From Rodentibacter haemolyticus (GTDB taxonomy: Bacteria > Pseudomonadota > Gammaproteobacteria > Enterobacterales > Pasteurellaceae), in NCBI RefSeq assembly GCF_015356115.1, contig NZ_CP063056.1, forward strand, positions 372,001 to 436,000: a stretch of 64,000 nt of DNA. Reading direction: 5' to 3'. This document shows positions 45,366-54,919 of the stretch, one piece after another. Position 1 is the first letter of the stretch; every line of letters begins with the position of its first letter. A program made the translations under genes and the position numbers. The notes below the pieces were generated by a model, which saw only the letters and a program-made list of their open reading frames with translations, was not told the DNA's origin and did no database searches.

Positions 45366-46391
45366 ATGACCCCTTTAAAAACAACGTTAAAACTAACCGC
45401 ACTTTGTTCCCTACTAGGGATTATTTCTCCTCAATCTGCACTTGCTCAAGGTAAACTCTCGGTTTATTGCAGCGTACAAAACACCGTTTGTGAAAAAGTC
45501 ACCCAAGCTTTCGCAAAAAAATATGATGTTGAAACACAATTTATTCGCCAAAGTACGGGAACGGCGTTAGGCAAAATTAAAGCGGAAAAAGACAACCCAC
45601 AAGCAGATATTTGGTATGGTGGAACTATTGAGCCGCATTTTCAGGCGGCGGAGTTAGGCTTATTCGAATCCTATCGTTCACCTCTACAAAAAGATATTCT
45701 TCCGGCATTTCAAAAACTGACGGAACAGAGAGGAGAATTTACGTCCGTTATCTATTTAATGGAATTAGGAATGGGCATTAATGTTGAAAATTTACGCAAA
45801 AAAAATCTACCGCTCCCACAATGTTTTAGTGATTTAATTAAACCCGTGTATAAAGATCAAATTCAATATCCTGATCCTCGCGTATCCGGCACGGGTTATT
45901 CTTTTTTAACCACTATGGTTCAACTTTTAGGAGAAAAAGAGGCATTTGATTATTTCAAAAAATTAAATGCTAATGTAATTCAACATAGCAAAACAGGAAT
46001 GGCGAGCAAGCGGGTAGCTACGGGTGAAGTTGGTATCGATATCGGTTTTTTACACGGTTATGTGCGTGAAAAAGAATATGGTGCGCCATTAGAAATCGTC
46101 TTGCCTTGTGAAAAAGCGGGCTATACGTTAGGTGGGGCAAGTATTATTAAAAATGCGCGTAATTTAGGCAATGCCAAATTATTTATGGATTTTTTACTTA
46201 GCCCGGAAGCCCAAGAAATCCCTTGGCGTGAATATGATGCTTATCAACGTCCGACAAATAAGTACGCCAAAACCGCTCCTAATACGAATGAGTTAAATCA
46301 AGAAAAATTATTAGATATTGATTTTAGCCGTTTTGGTTCAGATAAAGAAAGCAAGCGTTTGATTGAGCGTTGGGTTGAAATAACTAAGTAA
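45366..46391 (+). CDS. Orphan AfuA-like periplasmic binding protein
   Basis: The 341-residue precursor has a signal peptide (cleavage after ALA or SALAQ, about residue 27-28) and is a clear paralogue of AfuA in this window: both share VYCS, ADIW/VWFGGT, GTGYSF/GTAYTA, VLPCE and LGGASI/LGGVSI segments and four cysteines in the same order (C35, C42, C153, C248). No permease or ATPase gene lies beside it. At the three AfuA ligand positions it keeps His230 but has Gly231 for Asp and Thr254 for Glu, so it probably binds another ligand or none of the sugar phosphates. It may use AfuBC in trans. The ribosome-binding site is weak. Confidence 0.85.
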   Translation: MTPLKTTLKLTALCSLLGIISPQSALAQGKLSVYCSVQNTVCEKVTQAFAKKYDVETQFIRQSTGTALGKIKAEKDNPQADIWYGGTIEPHFQAAELGLFESYRSPLQKDILPAFQKLTEQRGEFTSVIYLMELGMGINVENLRKKNLPLPQCFSDLIKPVYKDQIQYPDPRVSGTGYSFLTTMVQLLGEKEAFDYFKKLNANVIQHSKTGMASKRVATGEVGIDIGFLHGYVREKEYGAPLEIVLPCEKAGYTLGGASIIKNARNLGNAKLFMDFLLSPEAQEIPWREYDAYQRPTNKYAKTAPNTNELNQEKLLDIDFSRFGSDKESKRLIERWVEITK

Positions 46392-46459
46392 TCAATTAAG
46401 CTTCAACATATTTAATTTTAATGTCTAATACTTATCATGGGTTGGAGGTGTTAGGTTTC

Positions 46460-46529
46460 GTAGGGTGGGCAACAAGTTGCCTACCCTACTTTTCTTTTCC
46501 GGATTTCATACAAGAGCTACATAATTCCG
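46460..46529. repeat. Dispersed intergenic repeat, copy D (orphan afuA-fdhD)
   Basis: A strong hairpin of GTAGGGTGGGCAAC and GTTGCCTACCCTAC arms (46460-46489, 13 of 14 paired) is followed by the family right end, read in reverse from 46529 as CGGAATTATGTAGCTCTTGT. An uptake sequence lies just beyond. The left end is not clear. The hairpin could terminate both convergent genes. Confidence 0.7.
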
Positions 46530-46538
46530 AAAAAACAC

Positions 46539-47351
46539 CTAAAATTTTAACCGCACTTTTCCGCAGTAAATATTGCCTTTCCCTTCCCTTGCAAACCCGA
46601 TTAACGTTAAATTGTGCGCCTCTGCCATCTTCACCGCTAAGTTTGTTGCGGCGGAAATTGCAACTAACATTTCAACACCGCAAGAGATTGCCTTTTGTAC
46701 CATTTCATAACTTGCCCGGCTTGAAACCAACAAAAATCCCTGCGGTTTACCCGTATTCGCATACCAACCGAGCAATTTATCCAATGCAACATGACGCCCA
46801 ACATCTTCACGAATAGCAAGCATATTGCCACGCAAATCAAAAAATGCGGCGGCATGCGTTGCGCCCGTTTGGTTTCCTAATATTTGATTTTTTTGCAAAG
46901 CGGAAAAGCAATCGTCCAATAAATTAATATCAAACTCAAAAGTGCGGTCTAATTTTGGAAAGTTTTTATAAACCTGATTTAGCTGTTCTGTTCCGCAAAT
47001 ACCGCAGCCGGTACGCCCGGTAAGGTTACGGCGATGTGCTTTCAATGCCATAAATTTTCGGCTGGAAAGCTCAATTTGAACTTCAATGCCGTTGCAGACG
47101 TTCACCACATCAATGCCATAAATATCGCTCGGCTTATCAATAATGCCTTCCGTTAATGAAAATCCCAAAGCGAAATCTTCCAAATCTTTCGGCGAGCACA
47201 TCATAACGGCGTGAGATATACCGTTATAAACCAATGAAACCGGCATTTCAACAGCTAGGCTATCCGTTTTTGTTTGTAAAAGTGCGGTTGGTTTTTCTGT
47301 TGTTTTTACTTTTTTAAAAAAGCTAATCTTTTGTTCAGCAAGCCAGTTCAT
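46539..47351 (-). CDS. fdhD: Formate dehydrogenase sulfurtransferase FdhD
   Basis: The 270-residue protein passes sulfur from IscS to the molybdenum cofactor of formate dehydrogenase. The catalytic CGICG at 116-120 (Cys116, Cys119), EDFALGFSLTEGI and the C-terminal AREGKGNIYC fit FdhD. It is divergent from fdxG. A CRP/FNR-like palindrome TGTGATCGGGATCATA (47407-47422) lies in the 266-bp gap and may serve either gene. Confidence 0.95.
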   Translation of the reverse strand: MNWLAEQKISFFKKVKTTEKPTALLQTKTDSLAVEMPVSLVYNGISHAVMMCSPKDLEDFALGFSLTEGIIDKPSDIYGIDVVNVCNGIEVQIELSSRKFMALKAHRRNLTGRTGCGICGTEQLNQVYKNFPKLDRTFEFDINLLDDCFSALQKNQILGNQTGATHAAAFFDLRGNMLAIREDVGRHVALDKLLGWYANTGKPQGFLLVSSRASYEMVQKAISCGVEMLVAISAATNLAVKMAEAHNLTLIGFAREGKGNIYCGKVRLKF

Positions 47352-47406
47352 TTTTATCTTTCCATTAAACTTTATATAACAAAAATATTACAATTTTTAT
47401 ATATTC

Positions 47407-47440
47407 TGTGATCGGGATCATATATTTTGCCGGATATAAT
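47407..47440. promoter_or_regulatory. FNR/CRP-like palindrome and TATAAT in the fdhD-fdxG gap
   Basis: TGTGATCGGGATCATA (47407-47422) matches CRP at 9 of 10 and FNR at 8 of 10 bases. A TATAAT (47435-47440) lies nearby facing fdxG, leaving a leader of about 170 bases. Which regulator binds cannot be decided by eye. Confidence 0.4.
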
Positions 47441-47617
47441 GCATTTTGATTATGGATTTATCCATAAAAAATCGGTATCCTACAAAACCCTAAATTGATG
47501 TTTTTCTATACGCGATTTAGTCAGTTTTGTGTTTTATTTTAACGAAACCAACCGAATTATCCAGACGAATTTCTTACTATCTATATCTAGACAACCTTGT
47601 TGTTGAAAGGAGTGATT

Positions 47618-50600
47618 ATGCAGGTCTCAAGAAGAAAATTCTTTAAGATCTGTGCAGGTGGTATGGCAGGAACTTCCGCTGCAATGCTAGGTTTTGCCCC
47701 GGCAAGCGCATTGGCGGCACCGCGTGAATACAAATTATTACGCGCTTATGAATCCCGCAACACTTGTACATATTGTGCCGTTAGCTGCGGTATGTTGTTA
47801 TACAGTACAGGAAAACCTTCCGATTCATTAAGTAGCCACACCGGCACAAATACCCGTTCTAAATTATTTCACCTTGAAGGTGATCCCGATCATCCTGTGA
47901 GCCGCGGCGCACTTTGTCCTAAAGGTGCAGGTGCGCTTGATTATGTGAATAGCGAGAGCCGCTCACTTTATCCTCAATATCGTGCTCCCGGTTCCGATAA
48001 ATGGGAACGCCTTTCTTGGAAAGAAGCTATCAAACGCATCGCCCGTTTAATGAAAGATGACCGAGATGCCAACTTTATTGAAACCGATGCAAAAGGCAAT
48101 ACCGTAAATCGTTGGGCAACAACCGGAATTATGACCGCCTCTGCAATGAGCAACGAAGCCGCATTACTCACGCAAAAGTGGATTCGAATGCTCGGTATGG
48201 TGCCGGTATGTAACCAAGCGAATACTTGACACGGACCAACGGTAGCAAGTCTTGCTCCATCATTTGGTCGCGGTGCGATGACAAATAACTGGGTTGATAT
48301 CAAAAACGCCGATTTAATTATCGTTCAAGGCGGTAATCCTGCCGAGGCACACCCAGTCGGCTTCCGTTGGGCGATTGAAGCGAAGAAAAACGGTGCAAAA
48401 ATCATCGTTGTAGATCCGCGCTTTAACCGTACCGCATCAGTGGCAGATCTACATGCGCCGATTCGTTCCGGTTCTGATATTGCTTTCTTAATGGGGGTGA
48501 TTCGTTACCTGTTGGAAACGAATCAAATTCAGCACGAATATGTGAAACACTACACTAATGCGTCATTTTTGGTAAACGAAGGCTTTAAATTCGAAGACGG
48601 TTTATTCTCCGGTTACGATGCGGAAAAACGGAGCTATGATAAATCAAACTGGAATTATCAATTCGATGAAAACGGCAATGCCAAACGTGATATGACACTC
48701 CAAGATCCGCGTTGTGTTATTAATGTATTAAAAGAACACGTTTCCCGCTATACGCCGGAAATGGTTGAACGTATTACGGGGGTAAAACAAAAACTCTTCT
48801 TACAAATTTGTGAGGAAATCGGTAAAACTTCCGCGCCGAACAAAACAATGACGCACTTATATGCGTTAGGCTTTACGGAGCACACAATCGGTACGCAAAA
48901 TATTCGTTCTATGGCGATGATTCAGTTACTTTTAGGTAACATGGGTATGCCGGGCGGCGGTATTAATGCACTTCGGGGACATTCAAACGTTCAAGGTACA
49001 ACGGATATGGGCTTGTTGCCGACCTCCTTACCGGGGTATATGCGTTTACCGAACGATAAGGATACCTCCTACGAGCAATATATTAATGCGATTACGCCAA
49101 AAGATATTGTGCCGGGACAAATTAATTATTACCGTAACACATCAAAATTCTTCGTGAGTATGATGAAAACCTTCTATGGTGATAATGCAACCAAAGAAAA
49201 CGGTTGGGGATTTAATTTCTTACCGAAAACAGATCGTTTATATGATCCGATTACTCATGTGAAATTAATGAATGACGGTCAATTACACGGCTGGATTTTA
49301 CAAGGCTTTAACGTATTAAACTCATTACCGAACAAAAATAAAACCCTTGCCGGTATGAGCAAACTAAAATACCTCATTGTGCTGGATCCGCTTCAAACGG
49401 AAAGCTCCGAGTTTTGGAAAAACTTTGGTGAATCAAATAATGTAAATTCTTCTGAAATTCAAACTGAGGTATTCCGTTTACCAACAACCTGTTTCGCAGA
49501 AGAAGACGGTTCAATTGCTAATTCCGGTCGTTGGGCGCAATGGCATTGGAAAGGTTGTGATCAACCGGGTGAAGCATTACCTGATGTCGACATTCTTTCT
49601 ATGATTCGTGAAGAAATGCACGAGCTTTATAAAAAAGAAGGCGGTCGTGGTATCGAGTCTTTTGAAGCAATGACGTGGAATTATGCCCAACCTCACTCAC
49701 CGAGTGCGGAAGAATTGGCAAAAGAATTAAACGGTTATGCTCTTGCTGATCTTTATGACCAGAACGGTAACTTAATGTACAAAAAAGGACAATTGCTTAA
49801 CGGCTTTGCTCACCTGCGTGATGACGGAACAACCACATCAGGTAACTGGTTATACGTCGGTCAATGGACTGAAAAAGGTAACCAAACGGCAAACCGTGAT
49901 AATTCCGACCCTTCAGGTTTAGGCTGTACACTCGGTTGGGGATTTGCATGGCCGGCAAACCGTCGCGTGCTTTATAGCCGTGCCTCATTAGATATTAACG
50001 GAAATCCTTGGGATAAACACCGTCAATTAATTAAATGGAATGGTAAAAACTGGAACTGGCACGATGTCGCCGACTATGGTACACAACCACCGGGTTCGGA
50101 TGCCGGCCCGTTTATTATGTCTGCCGAAGGGGTGGGACGTTTATTTGCCGTAGATAAAATCAATAACGGTCCAATGCCTGAGCATTACGAACCGATTGAA
50201 AGTCCGATTGATTCCAATCCGCTTCATCCGAATGTGGTGTCAGATCCGACGGTTCGAATCTACAAAGAAGACCGCGAATTTATCGGTTCAAATAAAGAGT
50301 ATCCGTTTGTCGCAACAACTTATCGCTTAACCGAGCATTTCCACAGTTGGACTGCACAATCGGCCGTGAATATCATCGCTCAACCACAACAATTTGTGGA
50401 AATCGGTGAAAAATTAGCGACAGAAAAAGGCATTCAAAAAGGTGATATGGTAAAAATCACATCAAAACGTGGTTATATCAAAGCCGTGGCAGTCGTAACC
50501 AAACGATTGAAAGCCTTAGAAATCGACGGTAAAACCGTTCACCATGTAGGTATTCCTATTCACTGGAATATGAAAGCCTTAAATGGCAAAGGAAATCGTG

Positions 50601-50701
50601 GATTCTCTACGAATACCTTGACGCCGTCCTGGGGGGAAGCGAATACACAAACACCGGAATATAAAACATTCTTGGTGAACATTGAGAAAGCGGAGGCATA
50701 A
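47618..50701 (+). CDS. fdxG: Formate dehydrogenase major subunit, selenocysteine- and Mo/W-cofactor-containing
   Basis: The 1027-residue protein (E. coli FdnG is about 1015) oxidises formate in the periplasm. A Tat signal with SRRKFFK opens it; ATG 47618 follows AAAGGAG. The [4Fe-4S] motif CTYCAVSC and the CPKGAG segment precede the catalytic UGA at 48227-48229, residue 204, in NQANT-Sec-HGPTVASL. A plain ORF search splits the gene at this codon into two pieces. The rest keeps LGNMGMPGGGINALRGHSN and the C-terminal FSTNTLTPSWGEANTQTPEYK. Electrons go to FdxH and FdxI and then to quinone. selA/B/C must be elsewhere. Confidence 0.96.
48227..48269 (+). promoter_or_regulatory. SECIS element in fdxG
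   Basis: After UGA, GACCAA (48234-48239) pairs with TTGGTC (48264-48269), and inside it GG-U-AGCAA closes with UUGCU-CC around a GUC loop, leaving a bulged U as in E. coli fdnG/fdhF elements bound by SelB. Confidence 0.75.
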
Positions 50702-50702
50702 T

Positions 50703-51635
50703 ATGCGAGCAATGGATGTACAATCTCAAGATATTATTAAGATCTCTGCGACCTCAGGTTTAACACCGGCACCTCAAGCGCGGGATCATAAAGTCGAAGT
50801 TGCCAAACTCATTGATGTTTCTACCTGTATCGGTTGTAAGGCCTGTCAGGTGGGTTGCTCGGAGTGGAATGACATCCGCTCCGATGTCAATGCACAATGT
50901 GTGGGCATTTATGACAACCCTGTCGATCTGAATGCAAAAGCCTGGACGGTGATGCGTTTTAACGAAGTGGAAGAAAACGATCGTTTGGAATGGTTGATCC
51001 GTAAAGACGGCTGTATGCATTGCTCGGAACCGGGCTGCCTAAAAGCCTGCCCTGCACCGGGTGCGATTATTCAATACAAAAACGGTATTGTGGATTTTCA
51101 ATCCGACAAATGTATCGGATGCGGTTACTGTATCGCCGGCTGTCCGTTCAATATTCCAAGAATGAACCCTGAAGATAATCGCGTTTACAAATGTACCCTT
51201 TGTGTCGATCGTGTTTCCGTGGGACAAGAACCGGCTTGCGTCAAAACTTGCCCGACCGGTGCGATTCGTTTCGGTTCGAAAGAGGAAATGAAAATCTACG
51301 CAGAGAAACGTATCGAAGATCTTAAATCTCGCGGCTATGAAAACGCAGGTCTTTATGATCCGCCTGGCGTAGGCGGTACACACGTGATGTATGTGTTGCA
51401 CCACGCCGATAAACCGGAACTTTACAGCGGCTTACCGAAAGAGCCTCATATTGATATGAGTATCACCTTATGGAAAGACATATTAAAACCGGTTGCAGCC
51501 GTTGCAATGGGCGGTTTGGCACTCGCTGAAATCGGCCACTATTTGACGGTAGGTCCGAACGTAGAAACGGATGTGGAAGATCACCACGAAAAATTTGAAG
51601 AGAAAGATGAACAAGAGGGCAAAAAAGATGAGTAA
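50703..51635 (+). CDS. fdxH: Formate dehydrogenase iron-sulfur subunit
   Basis: The 310-residue beta subunit carries four [4Fe-4S] clusters: CIGCKACQVGC, CMHCSEPGCLKACP, CIGCGYCIAGCP and CTLCVDRVSVGQ with CVKTCP. A single C-terminal membrane span (LKPVAAVAMGGLALAEIG) anchors it on the periplasmic side. GGAGG six bases before ATG 50703 sets the start 1 bp after the fdxG stop. It passes electrons to the cytochrome b subunit. Confidence 0.95.
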   Translation: MRAMDVQSQDIIKISATSGLTPAPQARDHKVEVAKLIDVSTCIGCKACQVGCSEWNDIRSDVNAQCVGIYDNPVDLNAKAWTVMRFNEVEENDRLEWLIRKDGCMHCSEPGCLKACPAPGAIIQYKNGIVDFQSDKCIGCGYCIAGCPFNIPRMNPEDNRVYKCTLCVDRVSVGQEPACVKTCPTGAIRFGSKEEMKIYAEKRIEDLKSRGYENAGLYDPPGVGGTHVMYVLHHADKPELYSGLPKEPHIDMSITLWKDILKPVAAVAMGGLALAEIGHYLTVGPNVETDVEDHHEKFEEKDEQEGKKDE

Positions 51636-52338
51636 ATTTGAAATTACGAACGATACCCGCATCGTTCGCCATCGTATCCCTGCACGTTTAAGCCACTGGT
51701 TTTTGGTAATCAGCTTTTTCTTAACGATGTTTACCGGGATTGCTTTCTTTTTTCCTGATTTTTCGTGGTTAACGGAAATTCTCGGTACACCGCAATTGGC
51801 ACGAGCCATTCATCCTTTCACCGGGATTTTAATGTTTATTGCCTTTATTTTCTTATGCTCGTTATATTGGCATCACAACATTCCGGAAAAAAACGACATT
51901 CGTTGGATGAAAGGGATTTTTGAAGTATTAAAAGGGAACGAGCACGCCGTTGCGGATAACGGTAAATATAACCTAGGTCAAAAAATGTTGTTTTGGACAT
52001 TGATCCTCGCAATGTTTACCTTGTTAATTAGCGGTATCATTATGTGGCGTCAGTATTTTTCCCACTATTTCTCAATCCCGGTATTGAGAATCGCCATTCT
52101 TCTTCACTCAGCCAGTGCTTTTATGCTATTTACCGGCATTTTAGTACACATTTATATGGCGTTTTGGGTGAAGGGTTCAATCCGCGGTATTGTTGAAGGC
52201 TGGGTAACCGTCCGTTGGGCGAAAAAACACCACCCTAGATGGTACCGAAAAGAAGTTCTACCGGAACTTAAAAAAGACATTGAACGTGAAGAAAAAGGTG
52301 AAAAAACCAAAGCGCTATTTAAAAGCATTTCGGAATAA
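51628..52338 (+). CDS. fdxI: Formate dehydrogenase cytochrome b556 subunit
   Basis: The 236-residue gamma subunit has four membrane spans and heme-ligand histidines in RIPARLSHWFLV, AIHPFTGILMF, LLHSASAFMLF and GILVHIYMAFW. It hands electrons to quinone. Its ATG overlaps the fdxH stop by 8 bp (GAGGG upstream), so translation is coupled. An inverted uptake-sequence hairpin follows before fdhE. Confidence 0.94.
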   Translation: MSKFEITNDTRIVRHRIPARLSHWFLVISFFLTMFTGIAFFFPDFSWLTEILGTPQLARAIHPFTGILMFIAFIFLCSLYWHHNIPEKNDIRWMKGIFEVLKGNEHAVADNGKYNLGQKMLFWTLILAMFTLLISGIIMWRQYFSHYFSIPVLRIAILLHSASAFMLFTGILVHIYMAFWVKGSIRGIVEGWVTVRWAKKHHPRWYRKEVLPELKKDIEREEKGEKTKALFKSISE

Positions 52339-52354
52339 ACGCCAAATCCAACTC

Positions 52355-52384
52355 AAAAGTGCGGTTAAAAATGACCGCACTTTT
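52355..52384 (+). terminator. Inverted uptake-sequence hairpin between fdxI and fdhE
   Basis: AAAAGTGCGGT and ACCGCACTTTT close over an 8-base loop with a T-run, a good intrinsic terminator inside the operon. It could lower fdhE expression relative to fdxGHI. Confidence 0.75.
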
Positions 52385-52410
52385 TCTTATAAACTACGGA
52401 TAAAAACATT

Positions 52411-53322
52411 ATGAGCATCAAAATCCTATCAGAAGCCGAGATCAAAGAACAGAAAAAAAATGCTTACGAAACCCCGGCAATCCTATTTGCCAACCCTAAA
52501 AATCTCTATCAGCGCCGAGCAAAACGCTTACGCGACTTAGCCAAAGATCATCCCATGGCGGATTATCTCTTATTTGTCGCAGAAATCGTAGAAAGCCAAC
52601 TGGCTACGCTTGAAAAAAATCCGTTGCCCAAACAAACATTTGAACAGTTAAATGGAATCGAACCGCTTAATGCTAAAAATTTCAAACGCAATGGTATTTG
52701 GCGTGGTTATTTAAGCGAAATTCTATATGAAATAAAACCTAAAGCGAATGAACAGGTTGCTGCGACGATTGAATCTCTGGAAAAAGCAGGAAGTTCAGAA
52801 TTAGAAGAAATGGCAAGTCAATTGCTGACGGAAGAATTGAATTTAGTGAGCAGTGATAAAGCCGTATTTATTTGGGCGGCACTTTCCCTTTATTGGTTAC
52901 AACTGGCCCAACAAATTCCACACGCAAGCCGCTTGGAAAATAGTGAAAATATTCACTACTGCCCTGTTTGCGGTTCTGCACCGGTTGCCAGTATGGTTCA
53001 TATCGGTACATCACAAGGCTTGCGCTATTTGCACTGTGCCTTATGTGAAAGCGAGTGGAACCTCGTGCGCGCCCAATGTACCAATTGCAATGGTCACGAT
53101 AAATTGGAATTATGGTCATTAAATGAAAAATTAGCCCTTATCCGAGCCGAAACCTGCGGTAGCTGCGAGAGTTATTTGAAAATGATGTTCCAAGAAAAAG
53201 ATCCGAATGTCGAAGCAGTGGCAGATGACTTAGCCTCCATTTTCTTAGATGTAGAAATGGAGGAAAAAGGCTTTGCCCGTAGCGGACTTAATCCGTTTAT
53301 TTTCCCTTCTCAAGATGCCTAA
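52411..53322 (+). CDS. fdhE: Formate dehydrogenase accessory protein FdhE
   Basis: The 303-residue cytoplasmic rubredoxin-type protein helps assemble the periplasmic formate dehydrogenase. Zinc/iron-type pairs are visible: CPVCGSAP, CALCESEW, CTNCNGHD and CGSCESY, in the C-terminal half, as in E. coli FdhE. No strong ribosome-binding site is seen before ATG 52411. A hairpin follows and separates it from convergent rimI. Confidence 0.94.
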   Translation: MSIKILSEAEIKEQKKNAYETPAILFANPKNLYQRRAKRLRDLAKDHPMADYLLFVAEIVESQLATLEKNPLPKQTFEQLNGIEPLNAKNFKRNGIWRGYLSEILYEIKPKANEQVAATIESLEKAGSSELEEMASQLLTEELNLVSSDKAVFIWAALSLYWLQLAQQIPHASRLENSENIHYCPVCGSAPVASMVHIGTSQGLRYLHCALCESEWNLVRAQCTNCNGHDKLELWSLNEKLALIRAETCGSCESYLKMMFQEKDPNVEAVADDLASIFLDVEMEEKGFARSGLNPFIFPSQDA

Positions 53323-53328
53323 AAAAAC

Positions 53329-53360
53329 GGTCGTTATTCATTCAATAACGACCGCTCTTT
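53329..53360. terminator. Terminator between fdhE and rimI
   Basis: GGTCGTTATT and AATAACGACC (53329-53338 and 53344-53353) form a perfect 10-bp stem with T-runs after it on the plus strand and A-run before it, serving both genes. Confidence 0.8.
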
Positions 53361-53370
53361 TCCTTTTTCG

Positions 53371-53811
53371 CTATAAATAACAGGCCATAACAACGGCATT
53401 TTCCCGTTTACCATCGGGCAACGGATAATAATTTTTGCGAATATCGACTTCGTTAAAACCTTGTTTTTCATATAACTGACGTGCCGGGTTAGATTCTCTA
53501 ACCTCAAGCCATAAAGTTTGAATCCCCTTTTCCTTTAATCTTTCCATTAAATCGGTTAATAGACCTTTCCCAAAACCATTCCCTTGATAAGCAGGCTCTA
53601 GCGCAATATTAAACAAAGTTGCTTCATCCAATACCATCCGGCAAATAGTAAAACCGATAATTCGGTTATTTTTCACCAATTTGAGATTCAGATAATGTTC
53701 GCCTTGATTATTTTTTAACGTCCCTAACGACCAAGGAACAAGGTGTGCTTGTTGTTCGATCTCATACAAGCGATCAAAATCATTTTCTTCAACGGTAAGA
53801 ATCCGAATCAT
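53371..53811 (-). CDS. rimI: Ribosomal protein S18 alanine N-acetyltransferase
   Basis: The 146-residue GNAT enzyme acetylates the N-terminus of S18. VLDEATLFNIALEPAYQGNGFGKGLL contains the acetyl-CoA loop, and LWLEVRESNPARQLYEKQGF is conserved. ATG 53811 starts 1 bp after the holD stop, so holD-rimI is an operon as in enterobacteria; longer readings run into holD. Confidence 0.94.
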   Translation of the reverse strand: MIRILTVEENDFDRLYEIEQQAHLVPWSLGTLKNNQGEHYLNLKLVKNNRIIGFTICRMVLDEATLFNIALEPAYQGNGFGKGLLTDLMERLKEKGIQTLWLEVRESNPARQLYEKQGFNEVDIRKNYYPLPDGKRENAVVMACYL

Positions 53812-53812
53812 A

Positions 53813-54223
53813 TTATTGAACCTGTTGAATCTGCTGCCAAAGCTCACGTTTGGCAATAGGTGAAGTTTGAAAATTTACATAATCAGGCGAACGATACACT
53901 CGCTCGGCATTAAGACAATAAGGTAAAGTGCGGTCGATTTTTTCGGTATTTTCAGCCAGTAGCCAATAACGAACGGAATGATTTAATTCAAGGTGCTGAA
54001 TTTGATCGTAATTTAAGCAAAGGCAATCTTCTTTCTTTAATTCAAGGCTAAGCAGCACATCTTCAAATAAAGGCTGTCGGCTTAAACTTTCATCCGATAC
54101 CACAATGAATCGAATATGTGCGGCAACAACAATACCCACCGCCCCCTGTAGCACTTCGGGACGGTGTAATTGCCATTGGGTAAGACCCATTTCTTTTAAA
54201 AGAAGATTGCGTCTATCCATCAT
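53813..54223 (-). CDS. holD: DNA polymerase III psi subunit
   Basis: The 136-residue protein links the clamp loader to SSB through chi. LKEMGLTQWQLHRPEVLQG near the start and PIAKRELWQQI at the end match HolD. Three start choices (GTG 54226, ATG 54223, ATG 54220) lie together; the second is listed. It follows the lipoprotein gene by only a few bases and precedes rimI. Confidence 0.88.
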   Translation of the reverse strand: MMDRRNLLLKEMGLTQWQLHRPEVLQGAVGIVVAAHIRFIVVSDESLSRQPLFEDVLLSLELKKEDCLCLNYDQIQHLELNHSVRYWLLAENTEKIDRTLPYCLNAERVYRSPDYVNFQTSPIAKRELWQQIQQVQ

Positions 54224-54229
54224 CACTTA

Positions 54230-54808
54230 CTAACGGGATATTGCATCAAAGGGATAATTTATTAGCCCTTTCACAATGGATTTTTCTTCTGCATCCGTTG
54301 GTTTTTGTTGGTAAGTTTTAAGGCTACGGAATGAAAGAATATTTTTGTCTTTATTCACAATGGCAATAAAGCGTTGGAAATCCTTACCGTTACACGCATA
54401 GTAAGGTGTGCCGCCACTGCTGAAAGGTTGCAAATCGCACACTTTTTTATTGTCGTCTAAATATCGAGCGGTTAATACGGATTCATAGGAGAGATCTTTA
54501 AGGTAGAAGGTCTCACTGGTGATTATTTTACGATTTGTACGATCCACACTGGCGGCTAAGCTAAGAAAACGAGGAATTTCAGACTTCACTGCTCTTGTTT
54601 GCTTCACGTATTTTTCACCATTAAATTCAATTTCACTGCCGTTTGCCTTCACTCGTTCAAACTGCGCATCTAACTTTTTGAACATTTCAAGTTGCTCCGG
54701 TGTCACTTCAATTTTAGAAGGGGCTTGAGATTGCCCTTGTATTTGCTCAATTAACTGACAACCTGATAACAATGATGCTATCGTTGCAACGAATACGATT
54801 TTTTTCAT
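54230..54808 (-). CDS. Predicted outer-membrane or periplasmic lipoprotein, unknown function
   Basis: The 192-residue protein has a lipoprotein signal with lipobox LLSGC (Cys17). The mature part is hydrophilic with KIEVTPEQLEMFKKLDAQF near the start and FLSLAASVDRTNRKIITSETFYL in the middle; two cysteines (in KKVCDL and YYACNG) could form a disulfide. I do not recognise the family. It heads a short minus-strand unit with holD and rimI, 7 bp before holD. Confidence 0.75.
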   Translation of the reverse strand: MKKIVFVATIASLLSGCQLIEQIQGQSQAPSKIEVTPEQLEMFKKLDAQFERVKANGSEIEFNGEKYVKQTRAVKSEIPRFLSLAASVDRTNRKIITSETFYLKDLSYESVLTARYLDDNKKVCDLQPFSSGGTPYYACNGKDFQRFIAIVNKDKNILSFRSLKTYQQKPTDAEEKSIVKGLINYPFDAISR

Positions 54809-54919
54809 AAAAACTACCTTACAATAAATGGGTAAAACCCACTAAATAAATATTCTATTTACGCTATCTTTGCTAGAATAGCGCGTAATTTTAAACCAAT
54901 ACTTCACAGGATTCAAAGC

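Noticed and set aside
46421..46816. 131-codon plus-strand frame over repeat copy D and the 3' end of fdhD
   Set aside because: Its second half is antisense to fdhD and the first half is a repeat hairpin; no protein-like character.
47597..47617. Upstream TTG start for fdxG
   Set aside because: It would begin inside the ribosome-binding site region; ATG 47618 follows AAAGGAG and gives a correct Tat signal.
48227..48229. Nonsense mutation making fdxG a pseudogene
   Set aside because: The UGA lies exactly at the catalytic Sec position with a SECIS hairpin, and selD is present.
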